From Pagrus major (lineage: Eukaryota; Chordata; Actinopteri; Spariformes; Sparidae), in assembly GCF_040436345.1 (NCBI RefSeq), contig NC_133230.1:9259297-9323296 (forward strand): a DNA stretch of 64,000 nucleotides, in the 5' to 3' direction. A program made the position numbers and the translations under genes. Below, piece by piece: positions 26,110 through 59,330 of this stretch. The first letter of the stretch is position 1. Each line of letters begins with the position of its first letter. A model generated the notes under the pieces. That model was not told the origin of the DNA. It saw nothing but the letters and a program-made list of their open reading frames with translations, and did not search any database.

Positions 26110-26230
26110 CAAGAAGCAGGAGGAGGGAAGGAAGAGGAGGGTGGGAAAGGTGCTGCAGGAGGTGAGGGGAAGGAGCCGCAGGAGGATGGAAAGTGAGAGG
26201 TGGAGGAGGGGAAGAGGAAGAGGAGTAAGA
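26110..26230. repeat. polypurine (GA-rich) tract
   Basis: About 120 bp almost free of pyrimidines on the + strand, made of AGGAGG/GGAAG/GAAGAGG pieces, in the inferred 5' UTR intron of plekhh1. Confidence 0.8.
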
Positions 26231-27747
26231 CAAGATAGATAAGATGATGAATGTGAGGAGGAGAAAGGTGATTTCAAAAAAGAAGGCTGACGACTTGTGC
26301 TTCAAATGTCTAATTTGAGTCATTGCTCAGTTAAAATTGCCCTTTGAGTCTGAATTATGACGAGATGCTGTCATTTTTTAAAGTTTTGGAACGTTCTCCT
26401 TTTGCACCGAACCTCTCAGATTTCCAAGAATGGGGTCAAAGGTTAAGAAATGTGGAGATTCACCTCTTTATTTATAGGACTGCGCTGCAGCTGTAGCTTT
26501 AAAATGGGACCAGAATAGAGAGGCGCTAATTCAAACAAAAGCGTGAGGCCTACTTGACCGGATGGGAGTCGACAGAGGTCCCCTTTGTTAAACACTCGGG
26601 GCCACAGAGGAGAAGATAAGGCAATATTTAACACACCCACACTTGACTCCTCGTGCTCTGGGATAATTTGTCTTTGTCTCCTCTTGTACACACAGAGATC
26701 TGCCACGCTGACACCGATCAGCAGCGACTGACCCAGATTTTCACACATGCTCCTGTGCCGTTTGATGGGAATCATTTTTTATTTGAAGGGGGTGAAGGGG
26801 CGATGCCAAAAACGTGGGGAAGCCAAGTCGGACCTCAGCAGAGACAACAACAGCGGGGATTTGAAATGTCTGGTGGGGATGATATCACTGAACCACCTAA
26901 TCACTTACATCACCGCAGCTGCATGCTCAGCAGTGTGTCAGCGTGTGTGTGCGCGCGTGTGTGTGTGTGCACATGTGTCTGTTTCCAATCTATTTCTGTG
27001 TGTATCTCCATCTGTGTCTGAAGAGTTACGACTGGCCGGGGAGCTTGTGTTTGAATATGTGGTGATTGAGGAGGTTTAAACCAATTGGGCTTGTTGCATC
27101 CTCCAAAGAGCAGCGCACACCCTCAAACATTTGATGGAGCAAAAGGTGCAGTCGACAGCCAGACAGACACACGCACGGCATCCAGTCCAAACAACTACGA
27201 TCTCTGATAGCTTCCACATTTTTGAATAAAAACTCTCCTCGCTGGATATCAAATCTCACTCAGTCCAAGGAATAATGCCGTATAACTGTCAGTGTAGCCA
27301 GTGGAAAGCAGTCGTAGGCGATGGCAGCCGTAGAAACGATCCTGCTGGGATCGTTGCGGTGGCGTTTCCATTCAGTCGTCTTCCCCACTGTTTGCTCTGG
27401 CCACGGTTGCCTGCAAGTTCTCGCAGCTAGATGGAAGTAGAGAAGCTCCCAGGGCCTTCGTGTCAGTCTGCAGCCAGGAGAGGACTCGCCATTCTGGGCT
27501 TCAGCTCCACCAATGCATCCACCTCTTCACACCCACCCGCTCTGGGTGGCCTTCATGTTACTTCATGGATCCACCATGCAGATCCTGGAAACGTTGTTTT
27601 TGTATCTGGGCTTTCATCCCCACCCATCACTTGAATGTTTCGAGCATTGGCGTAATATACCAGACAGAGAAGATACTGCAGAAGAGAATTGTTTTTATTA
27701 GAATCTATATATAACCATTGACTAAGTGGCTTCTGCATTTCTATATA

Positions 27748-28214
27748 CTGGTGGTTCTCAAAGTGAGGTTCAAGGTCCCACAGTGGTCCTTGAGGGACTT
27801 CCAGGGGGTCCCAAGGAAAAAAGGGGAATCATTTAATTTCACCATAATTCTATCCATACGTAGCACTGTGACAGAATGTATGACTATTTTGGTCAAAGGT
27901 TTCAAACACTCAGTAGAGTGCACACCTCCGCCAAGGCCCTTTATCCGGATTGGCATCAAAACTTAATTGGGTGTATTCTGAGCCTAGACCCATCCTCCAT
28001 CCGAGTTTCATGGAAATCCAGTCAGTAGATTTGGTTTAATCCTGCTGACAAACCAACCAACCAACAAATGGACAAATGGGCAAAAACATCTGAAAGACAT
28101 ATTCTTGTCAGATGAGGGACACTGGGAATTTAATGTCTTAAATTAGGGCCTATTGTCTGATTTCTATCAGTCAGTTTATGGGTCACTAATGTGAAAAAGT
28201 TTGAGAACTACAGC
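27748..28214. mobile_element. degenerate hAT-like nonautonomous element with a nested repeat
   Basis: The left end CTGGTGGTTCTCAAAGTGAG and the right end (AAAGTTTGAGAACTACAG) are inverted and match the well-known CAGTGGTTCTCAAACT terminus of hAT-family elements. Inside, 27917-28095 (ACACCTCCGCCAAGGCC to the CAACCAACCAACAAATG stretch) looks like a separate, widespread fish repeat inserted later. No transposase frame. I could not identify a clear 8-bp target duplication. Confidence 0.5.
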
Positions 28215-29192
28215 CATAAACCATCCCACAATGAAGGGTTATACTCAAAAAAAGAGAACTTGACTCGGGTTTAAATCTTCACTGTAACAAAAGCTGCATT
28301 ACTCCTACACACACAGTGAAAATGACCTCATTCTTGACCGGCTGCTGATTTTGGGTTGACTTTATATTTATGCACTCTGGTGCAGAGAGGAGATGCTGCC
28401 TTTTGTAAACTCCAGTTGCCTTTATTCCACTTCCTACTCATGATACATTTTAACTTTCCTCTTGCTGATTGTTCAGAAGTGTTTCCTGGCATCAGTTGGC
28501 ATGAACTGTAACGGCTCCGTCACGTCCAACATGCAGGGAGCGCTGAATGAATTGTTCCGGGGAGAATTGGCATAGCAGTGCTGAGAGTGTTTAAGCATCA
28601 AATGGCTTGTTTGCACCCAGCTGTTAGCTCCTCTGGAGGAGGGCCTGGCCTCATCTGTCCTGGCTTGCCCCGGTGTGGCGCAGCAGGGCTCGTTCAAGCG
28701 GCCTGATTTTTCTGCTCTTCCCCACGCTTGACCTTTATAACCTCCAGTCTGCCCCGGAAAGAGAGAGAGAAAGAGATGTCGGTAGCTAGACCTTGAATGT
28801 CCAGGCCCTGGGTACCGCGGTCGGCTGGTGAAACCTCCACATGCATGACTTCTGTAATTTGTTTGCTAGGCCTGTATTTATGAGCATGCTAATTGTAGGG
28901 AGTGCTATGGTGCAGTTATAGTGGCTGGACTTTGAACGTCTGCTGTTCTGCTGACAGAGTCTGGCAGCACTTTGAGTCTGTCTGGATACTACTTAACTTT
29001 TCAACTTCCTTATGAACTTGATTTGGTTTCATTTCTACTTAAAAGCCCCGACTGAAGTTTATTTGAATCACTGTTTTGTGTTGTTTTGGTGTTTTGGGGG
29101 AAATTTAAGGGAAATTGTCTTTAACACAAAGTGTTATTAGAACGTTTCCAGTTGTGAATGGGTTCAGCTAAAACGACATAGTATGGCTTCAG

Positions 29193-29345
29193 TTAAAGGA
29201 ATCATTTTGGGAAATATGCTTATTTGTTTTCTTGCACAAAGAATGCATGCTGGCAAATTAGCTTAGCTTAACTGGCTGCTAGCGTTCGGTTAACACTGCC
29301 CGTGCAGGCACGATAGATGTATGGATCTTCTTATCTTACCATCAG
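29193..29345. mobile_element. partial copy of the same MITE-like repeat
   Basis: The left end TTAAAGGAATCATTTTGGGA is followed by TATGCTTATTTGTTTTCTTG and AGCTTAGCTTAACTGGCTGC. The right end is lost. It lies in the inferred 5' UTR intron of plekhh1. Confidence 0.55.
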
Positions 29346-30589
29346 GAAGTGGGCAAATTAATGTACTTTCTTTATGAGTTGGAACAGACAGGTATAATGT
29401 CCTGTATATGTATTGTTTAAGTAGAATACTTTTTTTTCATAATTTAAGATACTTAAGAATGCATTAGGGTTCAAGGGTTTAATGATATGCAAACTTTCAC
29501 TCAAATTCTTCCGCACCTCGACATCATCGTTGGGCGTTTGTGAGTTATAACCCTAAAGCTGATCGTTACGGCTACTTTTATCTCAAGATAATCAGATTTT
29601 TATTAAGTTGGGGCCTTAACCTTTGTGAATGAGTATCTGTCCAGAGAAAAATAGCCGCTAGTCAATCCTCCTCAGGTAAAAATAACCTCAGCGCCCCAGT
29701 TTCCCACATTCAGCACCCGACCCATTCATTCTCACACATTCCTTCCTCCTTTCTTTGCCGAGGCGAGCTGACGGCCCCCCTCTCTAGCTGTGATGGGACT
29801 GTCATGCAGAAAGACACTATTGTGCTGCACAGGATCCCGTTTCAGTCTTGCCTTGTAATTAAGAAGGGATTGCATGGTGAGGGAGTTGTGGGGTGGGGAG
29901 GTGGGGAAGGACCAGGGGATTGGGTTAGTAGGTAATTTGGCTAAAAAGCAGAGCGCTGACCTGCTTTGTAGCTGGCAGGCCTGGAAGCCGGCACGCATGA
30001 ACCCGACTCCCCCGCTGACACACAGCCTCCCCGCTGAGGTTTTGTTCAGTGTGTGTGGGCATGTGGAGAGACAGCGGACGCAAAGGAAAGAAAGGTTACG
30101 GCTGTGGCAGTCTTTCCAGCCGCGTGTTATGCGTATGTATGTATTTTTTCTTTGCGGTTGCATGTCACAGAGCAACACAGAAAGTGAGAGGAAGCGTTCA
30201 TTAAACTTGTCATTGCGGAGTCATCGTGAGTGTTTGCTTTTCTCACGTTTCCTCAGTGAATCATGGGAAGTGTGGTCAGCAAACAGCTTTTAATGAGGTT
30301 AAGTCACTTTTTTTTCATCCCTCACTGTAAATGAAAACAGAAGCAGGACTGCTTGAGGAAATACCATCACAGGGTTATTTGTGCACCCTGTTGGGGCTAT
30401 GATTTAGATTTCAGTTAAATATAACTAATCACTAAGGACAAAGTTGTTATTTCGCGTACAGTGTGTCCAATGGCTCTTGACAGGCCGCTCAAATCAGACA
30501 AGCCATATCCTATGTTAGCTCGAACTGGTGAATAGCCGTGTGTTTTCTGTCTTTTTCAGTGCAGTCCGAGTCCAGAGGCAGAGCTCTGA

Positions 30590-53473
<22,884 letters not shown>

Positions 53474-53938
53474 AATAACAACAACGACTGTTTGACTACA
53501 GGGAGGCTTGATGACAACAGTTACCTTTAGTCTGCATTCATATGGAGTGCGTTGGGTTGCATGTATTAAAGAACAGGTACTAGGAGATTATTTTTTCAAG
53601 TGTTTTTTTTTTAATGAAGATTTAGATTTAGAAACGTCAGGATTGGTCATCTTAGACTATTTATTTCTCCAACAAAAGAGTGTTTCAACTCTGCTTCACT
53701 TAGATGTAAGGTCATCTTCTAATGCCTTGTTAAAATTAGACGTAAACACAGCAGTGATCTGAGCACCTGTTTCATTTCCACAGGCTTCGTGTTTTCCAGT
53801 TGTTCAGGCATCAGACTCTTTTCTCCCATAAAAACAAAGCTGTTGTCTTCTGAGAGCTGCATTGTCTGGAATACAGCGTTGCGTGTCGCTGAATGATCAC
53901 CTATACTTGACGATAAAATGTAGCTTGAATTGATTTAT

Positions 53939-54400
53939 GAGGTACGGACAATCTGATATCGATGTGTTGATGTTACTCTTGGATCATCATAATTAATGTT
54001 GCTCAAGGATCATCTTTGAAACTGACCAGCCATGATTTTGTAATGTCAAAGCTCTGCAACCTGGGGAAAAAAAGACCAGAAAAATACGCACATAGAAGAA
54101 ATGATCCTTTCTAACATGCGTGCAATGATGTGAAAGGGTCTATTTTATCCAGATCATGTTTCCTAAACCCAACTGAGCATTTTTGGTACCTAAGCCTAAC
54201 AAAGCATCGACAGAAAACTGAAAAGAAACAGAAAATAACCTCAACAGATTGCTCCAAGTCTGGTTATCGACACTGTCTCATATGTTTTAATAAATGTCCT
54301 GGAACAACATTAATCATGATGTGAAAAACACCAACATGGCGCTTTTAGATACACCCATGAGGTGCTGTGCAATTAGAAAGGGACCGATATGGCATGTAAG
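53939..54400 (+). repeat. dispersed repeat in plekhh1 3' UTR, paired with 62680-63140
   Basis: Shares ordered blocks with the second copy: ATCATAATTAATGTTGCT vs ATCATAATAATTGTTGCT, then AAATACGCACATAG vs AAATACGCATATGG followed by GAAATGATCC vs GAAGTTATCC, and a common right part. This is a diverged noncoding repeat of about 450 bp. The 3'-UTR copy contains the proximal AATAAA at 54289. Confidence 0.6.
54289..54294 (+). promoter_or_regulatory. plekhh1: AATAAA, possible alternative proximal poly(A) signal of plekhh1
   Basis: Canonical hexamer 816 nt after the stop codon, inside the dispersed repeat shared with about 62.7-63.1 kb. The downstream sequence is only weakly T/GT-rich, so use is uncertain. 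Confidence 0.3.
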
Positions 54401-54462
54401 ACTTCAGTTTCATAGTTTTTAGTGTCTTAATTTGATATTCTCAGTATAATATTTCTCTAATT

Positions 54463-54722
54463 TAGAGCTGCAAGGAACAAATATTTTCAATATAGATTAA
54501 TTTGACAATTATATTCTCAAGCAAGTGTCTGTCACGAGTTTCCCGTTTCCTGACATAGTCCATTGACCCAAAGTCTAAAGAATTTATGTTTAACATGTTT
54601 ATTAATATTCACATTTGAGCTGCTGCAACCACTGAATATTTGTTTTAAAATGACTTAAATGATGAATCAAGTATGAAATGTGTTGAACTAATCAGTTACT
54701 CAATTATACGTTTCAACCCTTC
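54463..54722. mobile_element. MITE-like repeat with GAGCTGCAAGGAACAAATAT-type ends in plekhh1 3' UTR
   Basis: The left end AGAGCTGCAAGGAACAAATA and the right end (ACTCAATTATACGTTTCAAC) are diverged inverted copies of a terminus I know from fish genomes, with ATTAATTTGACAATTA-type sequence beside it. Strongly decayed and noncoding. Confidence 0.45.
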
Positions 54723-55379
54723 CGCAGCAAAATTTGGTTTTCCTTGTGAAATAGTGGGTAGGACTGCTTTTCCCAAAGAAATTAAGGTCATATTAAAGGA
54801 ACCTTTTGTAATCCCTTTCTACTGGGGCCTTAATATTTAGCTTAAAGAAGGCCAAATTAAAGTGCGTCAGCCCAGATCTGCTAACAATGTAATGTTACCG
54901 AGGTAAACAATAAGAGGGATGGGGTCTGCATCTATGCTAAGTTTTTAGCTGTGCAGCATGTTTATATGTTCATTTTTCTCATGGTCCTCCACACAATATG
55001 TCTCTGAAATCTTTAAGACATACAGCACATTCATAATCAGGTCGCTTAGCGTTTTAATAATTAACAAACAAACGGAAGTGAAAAAAAAAGAGCTACAAAA
55101 TATTTTGAATGACTTGAACTGTCTTGGATCAAACCACTGTCTTGCTCATGTCCATATTAGTTATTTATTTTATGTCCAACATTGATTTTTTTTTTTCCAT
55201 TCATACATTACCTTTAGTGATGTTTTCCACCACATTTATTTTGAAAGACTTAGTTTGCCTTTTTTTCGTAGCAGAGTAATTTAAGAGCAGAGTATGTTTG
55301 GTTACTGTATCTGTACTAGAATGTGATTGAAAGAGGGTGTCGTTATGTTGCCTTATGTCGTATGTGTGTGTGGTGACAA

Positions 55380-55385
55380 AATAAA
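55380..55385 (+). promoter_or_regulatory. plekhh1: AATAAA poly(A) signal, probable main site of plekhh1
   Basis: Canonical AATAAA about 1.9 kb after the stop codon, followed by a TG-rich element ending near 55416. No gene on the + strand starts between the plekhh1 stop and this signal. Confidence 0.5.
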
Positions 55386-56769
55386 TGGTACAATCCTGTG
55401 TTCCTGTGTGTTTCCTCATAACTTAATTCAATCTTTTTTGCTATTGACACATTAATAATCACCTTGAGATTGGTCTTCACTTGATTGGTCTGTCATATAT
55501 GAATGAAATAACACCATACAGGGTAGAGCACGCATAAAGTTAACTATACCCACAAAGACTATTCATACTAGGCATCTACCATTAGTTTTTTGTGCTTTTT
55601 ATAGCAGATTATAGGTCATTCTCATGAAAAGCCAGGTGATTTTACTGCTATGTCTCTTTATTTTTTGGATGAACAGACTTCTCTGTGATTATAGAAGTGT
55701 AGCAACCTTTTTATTGTACTTCAAAACTTAAAAGTCCCTAGGTGATGTCTGTTCTTGAATGCACCAGTAAGATGTTTTGGCCTATTCTCTGCACAAACTT
55801 TCATTGGCTCTCTCTCACACCTTCTGGCGCTCAGGGTTCGTGCAACCCTAACAAACTTCAACATTTTAGTCAAAGCTCCTTGTGGAAAAAAAGAACAGTG
55901 TTTCTACAAACTGTTTTTCTAAAAAAAAACTTCTTCTCTCATTCAACACATCCATAAACTATATACTTAGGCTGTGTGCTGGTCGTACACAGCCTGCCCA
56001 GTCTACATGTTGCACTAGAGTTGAGGTTGTACGAGTGGAAGCTGTTCTGCTTTTTCTTATCCAAGGGGGTCAAAGTGGTAATAGCATTTTTCTGCCAAAT
56101 ATATGCTGTAAATCCCACATTTTAATAGCTGGTCTGAAGCCCTTGTTGTTCCATAGCTGCTCCCATGCAGAATGAACCGCTCGTTATAAGGCTCACTGCT
56201 GAATTTCTGCATGCCTTCATTGCTCATCAAAAAAGAAAATAACTCGTCTAATTTTTCCGTGGTGCAAAGCAGCTCGGGCCACATGCTTTATAAGAGTTTA
56301 AATCAAATTGCATTTAAAGTAACAGATTCCAGTGTTGTTGGATGGATGGAGGTTTTGTTTCCCTTACTGTAAACCCTGAATAGCATTTTACTGGGCGACT
56401 GTGTCATAATGAATGTTATATGAATTATGAAAGAAGCAGGATTAGAAAAATAACATTTAGCCAGAATATAAAGGGATGTATGTGCAAAGTGTAAAGCTTA
56501 TTTTAAATCATAAAAAGCCTTGTGTTCTTTCTCATGAGCATGTGATTGCTTTTGCCAGAAAGAAATTCGCAAGTAGCTGCGACATATGCAGATATATGTG
56601 GTCGTAATATGTGGGCTGCAAATAGAATAGATAGAATAGAATTCATTTCATTATTGAATAGTCTACCATTTATTTTCTTGTAATTTAAAAGTGGATTTCT
56701 CTACAAACACCAGTAAATAGTGACAGTTTTTTAAAATATAACATAAATGGGACACACTCAAAATAGTGT

Positions 56770-56850
56770 AGCAGTGGTGGAACTAGTACTCAGATCCTTT
56801 ACTTAAGTAAAAGAAGAGTATTACAAGTAGAAGTCCTGACTCCTTTCACA
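56770..56850. repeat. fragment of a dispersed fish repeat (CAGTGGTGGAACTAGTACTC end)
   Basis: CAGTGGTGGAACTAGTACTC, then CAGATCCTTTACTTAAGTAA and a TTACAAGTAGAAGTCCTG stretch. This is the terminus of a very common fish repeat; only about 80 bp remain recognisable. Related decayed pieces are near 12590-12680 and 12960-13030. Confidence 0.5.
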
Positions 56851-57639
56851 TCATATATTATTGTTGAATATATTGTTCCATTTTCATCCATCACAAATCC
56901 ATGTAAGAACCTTGTCATGTTGTATTTATGTCCATGTGGAGCCACTTTCTGAAACACCACTATTACATAACACGTCTGTGATGTTACATGTCAAAGAACA
57001 CTGTGTGCTGTACAGGCTGTTTTAGGAATTAGAGTAAAACCTGTTGTTGAGCAATGTCTATATACCTAACGGTAACATTCCTACTTTAAACCTCTCTGAA
57101 CATGTAATCTGACTGTTGGAGAGCAGGATTCTAGTATGTCTTTAAAACATGAGATTCACATACATAAACTGGGGTGAGACAGGGGGCTGTGGCTGTGTGT
57201 GCTTTTAGGGGCCTCATATATGTTTCTTATGCAAACCTGCAACCTGTGGGTCAAGGGCAGATACCACATATATGAGGATTCATGTTCAGATTCTTGTACT
57301 TGTCCCTTATGATCTGTTTTAGACCTGTGACATCAAATCTCCATTGTCTATCGATATTTGATATATTGCACGCTGATACTAGTCCTGGCTTTGAATTATT
57401 TAGCCAGGCTTCATTCTTTTCAGGCCTCAAGAGGATCAAACATGTTATTGCCGCCTGTAGATCTGAAAGTAAGATTAAAATATCTGGAGGCATAATTAAA
57501 GTGGCTTTATTGGCATGATTGCATATGCATATTAGCATCAACTGTGTGCAGTTGTAGTAAACACAAATTAGACAACAACAGTAATCTCTTCACCTCTGGG
57601 ATCTTGTGATACAGCCTTTGTCCCTATTTTCTGTAAAGC

Positions 57640-58040
57640 CCTACTGATAAATCAGCTGGCCGGTATTATTGACCGATACTGGCATATGTGGGCCGGTGAG
57701 AACTTTTCCTTTACACGACATACTACATAAAAAGATGCTTGGCGTAATTTCCAAGAATGCTATTCCCAGTGAAGTATACAGTTTCAGTACGCTGATGAAT
57801 AAAGTTCATTGTTTAACTGTAAAATACCCTGCCTCTAGTGTTTGATAACAGGAAGAAGACTCCCGCACACTGTCCACTTCACTCGCAAGTAAGTTTACTG
57901 ACAACAGTGTTCAATAACCTAATTTAAAGGATTATTGCAAAAAAATCTTTATGTGTAGCCTATGTAAGAATATCGACCAACATATCGTTATATATATATA
58001 CATATCGGCCACTGAAATCCAATATCAGTCAAGCTCTAAT
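57640..58040. mobile_element. MITE-like repeat rich in GCCGATAT/CGGCC blocks
   Basis: The left end AGCCCTACTGATAAATCAGC and the right end (ATATCAGTCAAGCTCTAA) are roughly inverted. The interior has GGCCGGTATTATTGACCGAT and, near the right, ATACATATCGGCCACTGAAA. This resembles an abundant fish repeat and has no coding content. It lies between plekhh1 and slc25a21. Confidence 0.5.
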
Positions 58041-58589
58041 TTTCTGACATATTAAGCGATTAATTGACAAAATAATCAATAATGCATACATTTTTTTATT
58101 TAACACTTACAAACTGCAGTGCACATCACACATCCTGAGCTTTTGAGGTTGATTCCCAAAAGACAGACTATGGGTGGGGTGTTATTTGATGAATCAGACT
58201 GTGCAACATGCAGGAGCCTGCAGAGACATGGGAATAACCCCTCCCCCTCCCTCTGGACAGCTGTACAATCCCCTGTACTGTATATTATATCAATGCATAA
58301 CACTAAATATGGTTTAACCGAGCTGTCAAAACAATGCATACATGTATAATGTGCATTGTGAGCATCAGTGCAGCTAAACTATAACTTAACATGTATGGAA
58401 ATAAAATGACCTTTGTGCTCATTATGTGATTGTTTGCCTCATATCGACCACCTGAGGTGAGGGGGGAGGGGGGTCAGGGTCCCATCCATTTTTATTTGCA
58501 ATTTACAAAACACTTGGTGGCTGTGAGGCAATGGGAGGGTAAATGTGAAACAGCAGTTTTGTGGTGGTAATTGAATCCATATTAGCCTA

Positions 58590-58852
58590 GCCTAGCCTGG
58601 GAGCACTCGGAGAGATATCAGTGGTGCGCTCCTCCAGCGTGGGCTGCCTGCCGCTAACTCCGAGCTAACCGCGGGACGAGACACAGCCGAGGGGAGAGAG
58701 CTCACTGAGAGGGACAGGTAGGGCTGGCTGCTCACCAGCACCGAGGCTCACTGCTAACGGAACATTATGGCATGTTTATGGACCGCGAGTATGGATAACT
58801 TGTAGCTGTTTTTTCTCTCCCCGTGTGTTTGCTTTTTTAGGAAACCAGGAAA
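58590..58852 (+). promoter_or_regulatory. slc25a21: slc25a21 promoter region, untranslated exon and short 5' UTR intron
   Basis: A GC/CpG-rich block (about 58600-58717) ends GGGACAG before GTAGGG, a plausible donor at 58718. A pyrimidine tract ending TTTTTTAG at 58840 precedes the coding exon, giving a 12-nt UTR (58841-58852) before the ATG. The simplest reading is a noncoding exon 1 ending at 58717, a 123-bp intron (58718-58840), then the coding exon. No TATA box is obvious. An unspliced leader reading through this stretch is the alternative. Confidence 0.5.
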
Positions 58853-58922
58853 ATGACAGCCAAAAAGCCGCAGAGCATGCTCCGGGAGGCTTCTCATCAG
58901 ATTATTGCCGGTGGATCCGCTG
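58853..58922 (+). CDS. slc25a21: slc25a21, first coding exon (partial gene, runs off the window)
   Basis: This exon encodes MTAKKPQSM and then LREASHQIIAGGSAG, ending after the first base of the last Gly codon at a strong donor (GTGAGT at 58923). As recalled, human SLC25A21 begins MSAKPEVSLVREASRQIVAGGSAG and continues LVEICLMHPLD, so both identity and exon end fit. The protein is the mitochondrial inner-membrane 2-oxodicarboxylate carrier. It exchanges 2-oxoadipate and related C5-C7 oxodicarboxylates from lysine, hydroxylysine and tryptophan breakdown for 2-oxoglutarate. Here we see only the matrix-side N-terminus and the start of transmembrane helix 1 (the QIIAGGSAG motif of the family). 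The first PxD signature and all later exons lie beyond 64000. The ATG has an A at -3. A different SLC25 member is unlikely because the N-terminal extension itself matches. Confidence 0.88.
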
Positions 58923-59044
58923 GTGAGTCCAACAATTGTTCCACTTCAGCTGTTTGGGACACTTCAAACAGATTACGCAATACTTTATATAGCATGCATG
59001 CTGCTAAATGTAAGTAGCATATGAGCACACAGTGTTGTCAGTGA

Positions 59045-59330
59045 AACATAAACGCAGTGACGCCGTCCTTCCCGTTTGTCTTGGCATGGAAACCGGTCCA
59101 AAATGTGTCCCGCTATCGCTTACGCGTCGTTAATCGACAACCGAATAGTTAAAGTCTTCCGCGGGAGATGTGGGAATCTCCTGGCCAAAGATTACGCATG
59201 TGTTCTCAAGATAGTTCTCACACTCCTCACATGCTCGATCCGTGTGGGTGTTCACGGAAGCGTCGGAGAAGCGCATGCGTAAAAGTGTCCAAAACAAAAG
59301 GGGTTTTCTTAGGTGCAGCGCGCGGAAAGG
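59045..59330 (+). promoter_or_regulatory. CpG-rich block with NRF1-like motif at the start of slc25a21 intron 1
   Basis: This stretch has many CG dinucleotides (around 59057-59063, 59115-59132, 59157-59163, 59258-59282), unlike the CpG-poor surroundings. At 59271-59280 it contains GCGCATGCGT, close to the palindromic NRF1 consensus (GCGCAxGCGC). NRF1 commonly drives nuclear genes for mitochondrial proteins, so it would suit slc25a21. Function is inference from the motif only. Confidence 0.4.

Larger units (their letters stand above)
25366..30559 (+). other. inferred 5' UTR intron of plekhh1
   Basis: No coding exon was found in this 5.2-kb stretch. It contains a polypurine tract (26110-26230), GT/GC-rich runs near 26940-26975, a degenerate hAT-like element with a nested repeat (27748-28214), and a fragment of a GCTAAGCTAA-containing MITE-like repeat (29193-29345). 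The 3' boundary is the AG at 30558-30559 before the start-codon exon. Several open frames of 100-148 codons here lack homology or splice logic. Confidence 0.45.
53474..55405 (+). other. plekhh1: plekhh1 3' UTR
   Basis: The stop codon TGA is at 53471-53473. Two AATAAA signals follow: one at 54289-54294 and one at 55380-55385. The distal one is followed within 20-30 nt by a TG-rich stretch (TCCTGTGTTCCTGTGTGTTT), the usual downstream element, so it is the better main poly(A) site. The proximal one lies inside a dispersed repeat and could give a shorter transcript. The UTR therefore contains two diverged repeats (53939-54400 and 54463-54722). The end coordinate is approximate. Confidence 0.5.
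55417..58589. other. intergenic region between plekhh1 and slc25a21
   Basis: No coding exon on either strand. Holds the repeat fragments at 56770 and 57640-58040, an AATAAA at 58400-58405 without an associated gene, and AT-rich unique sequence. Confidence 0.55.

Noticed and set aside
29732-30293. Overlapping 148- and 139-codon open frames on opposite strands
   Set aside because: Both are open in the same GC-richer stretch, neither shows homology, and it lies in the inferred 5' UTR intron.
58400-58405. AATAAA just upstream of slc25a21 as the plekhh1 end
   Set aside because: Nearly 5 kb after the stop and beyond a better signal with a TG-rich element at 55380. No evidence of transcription between them.
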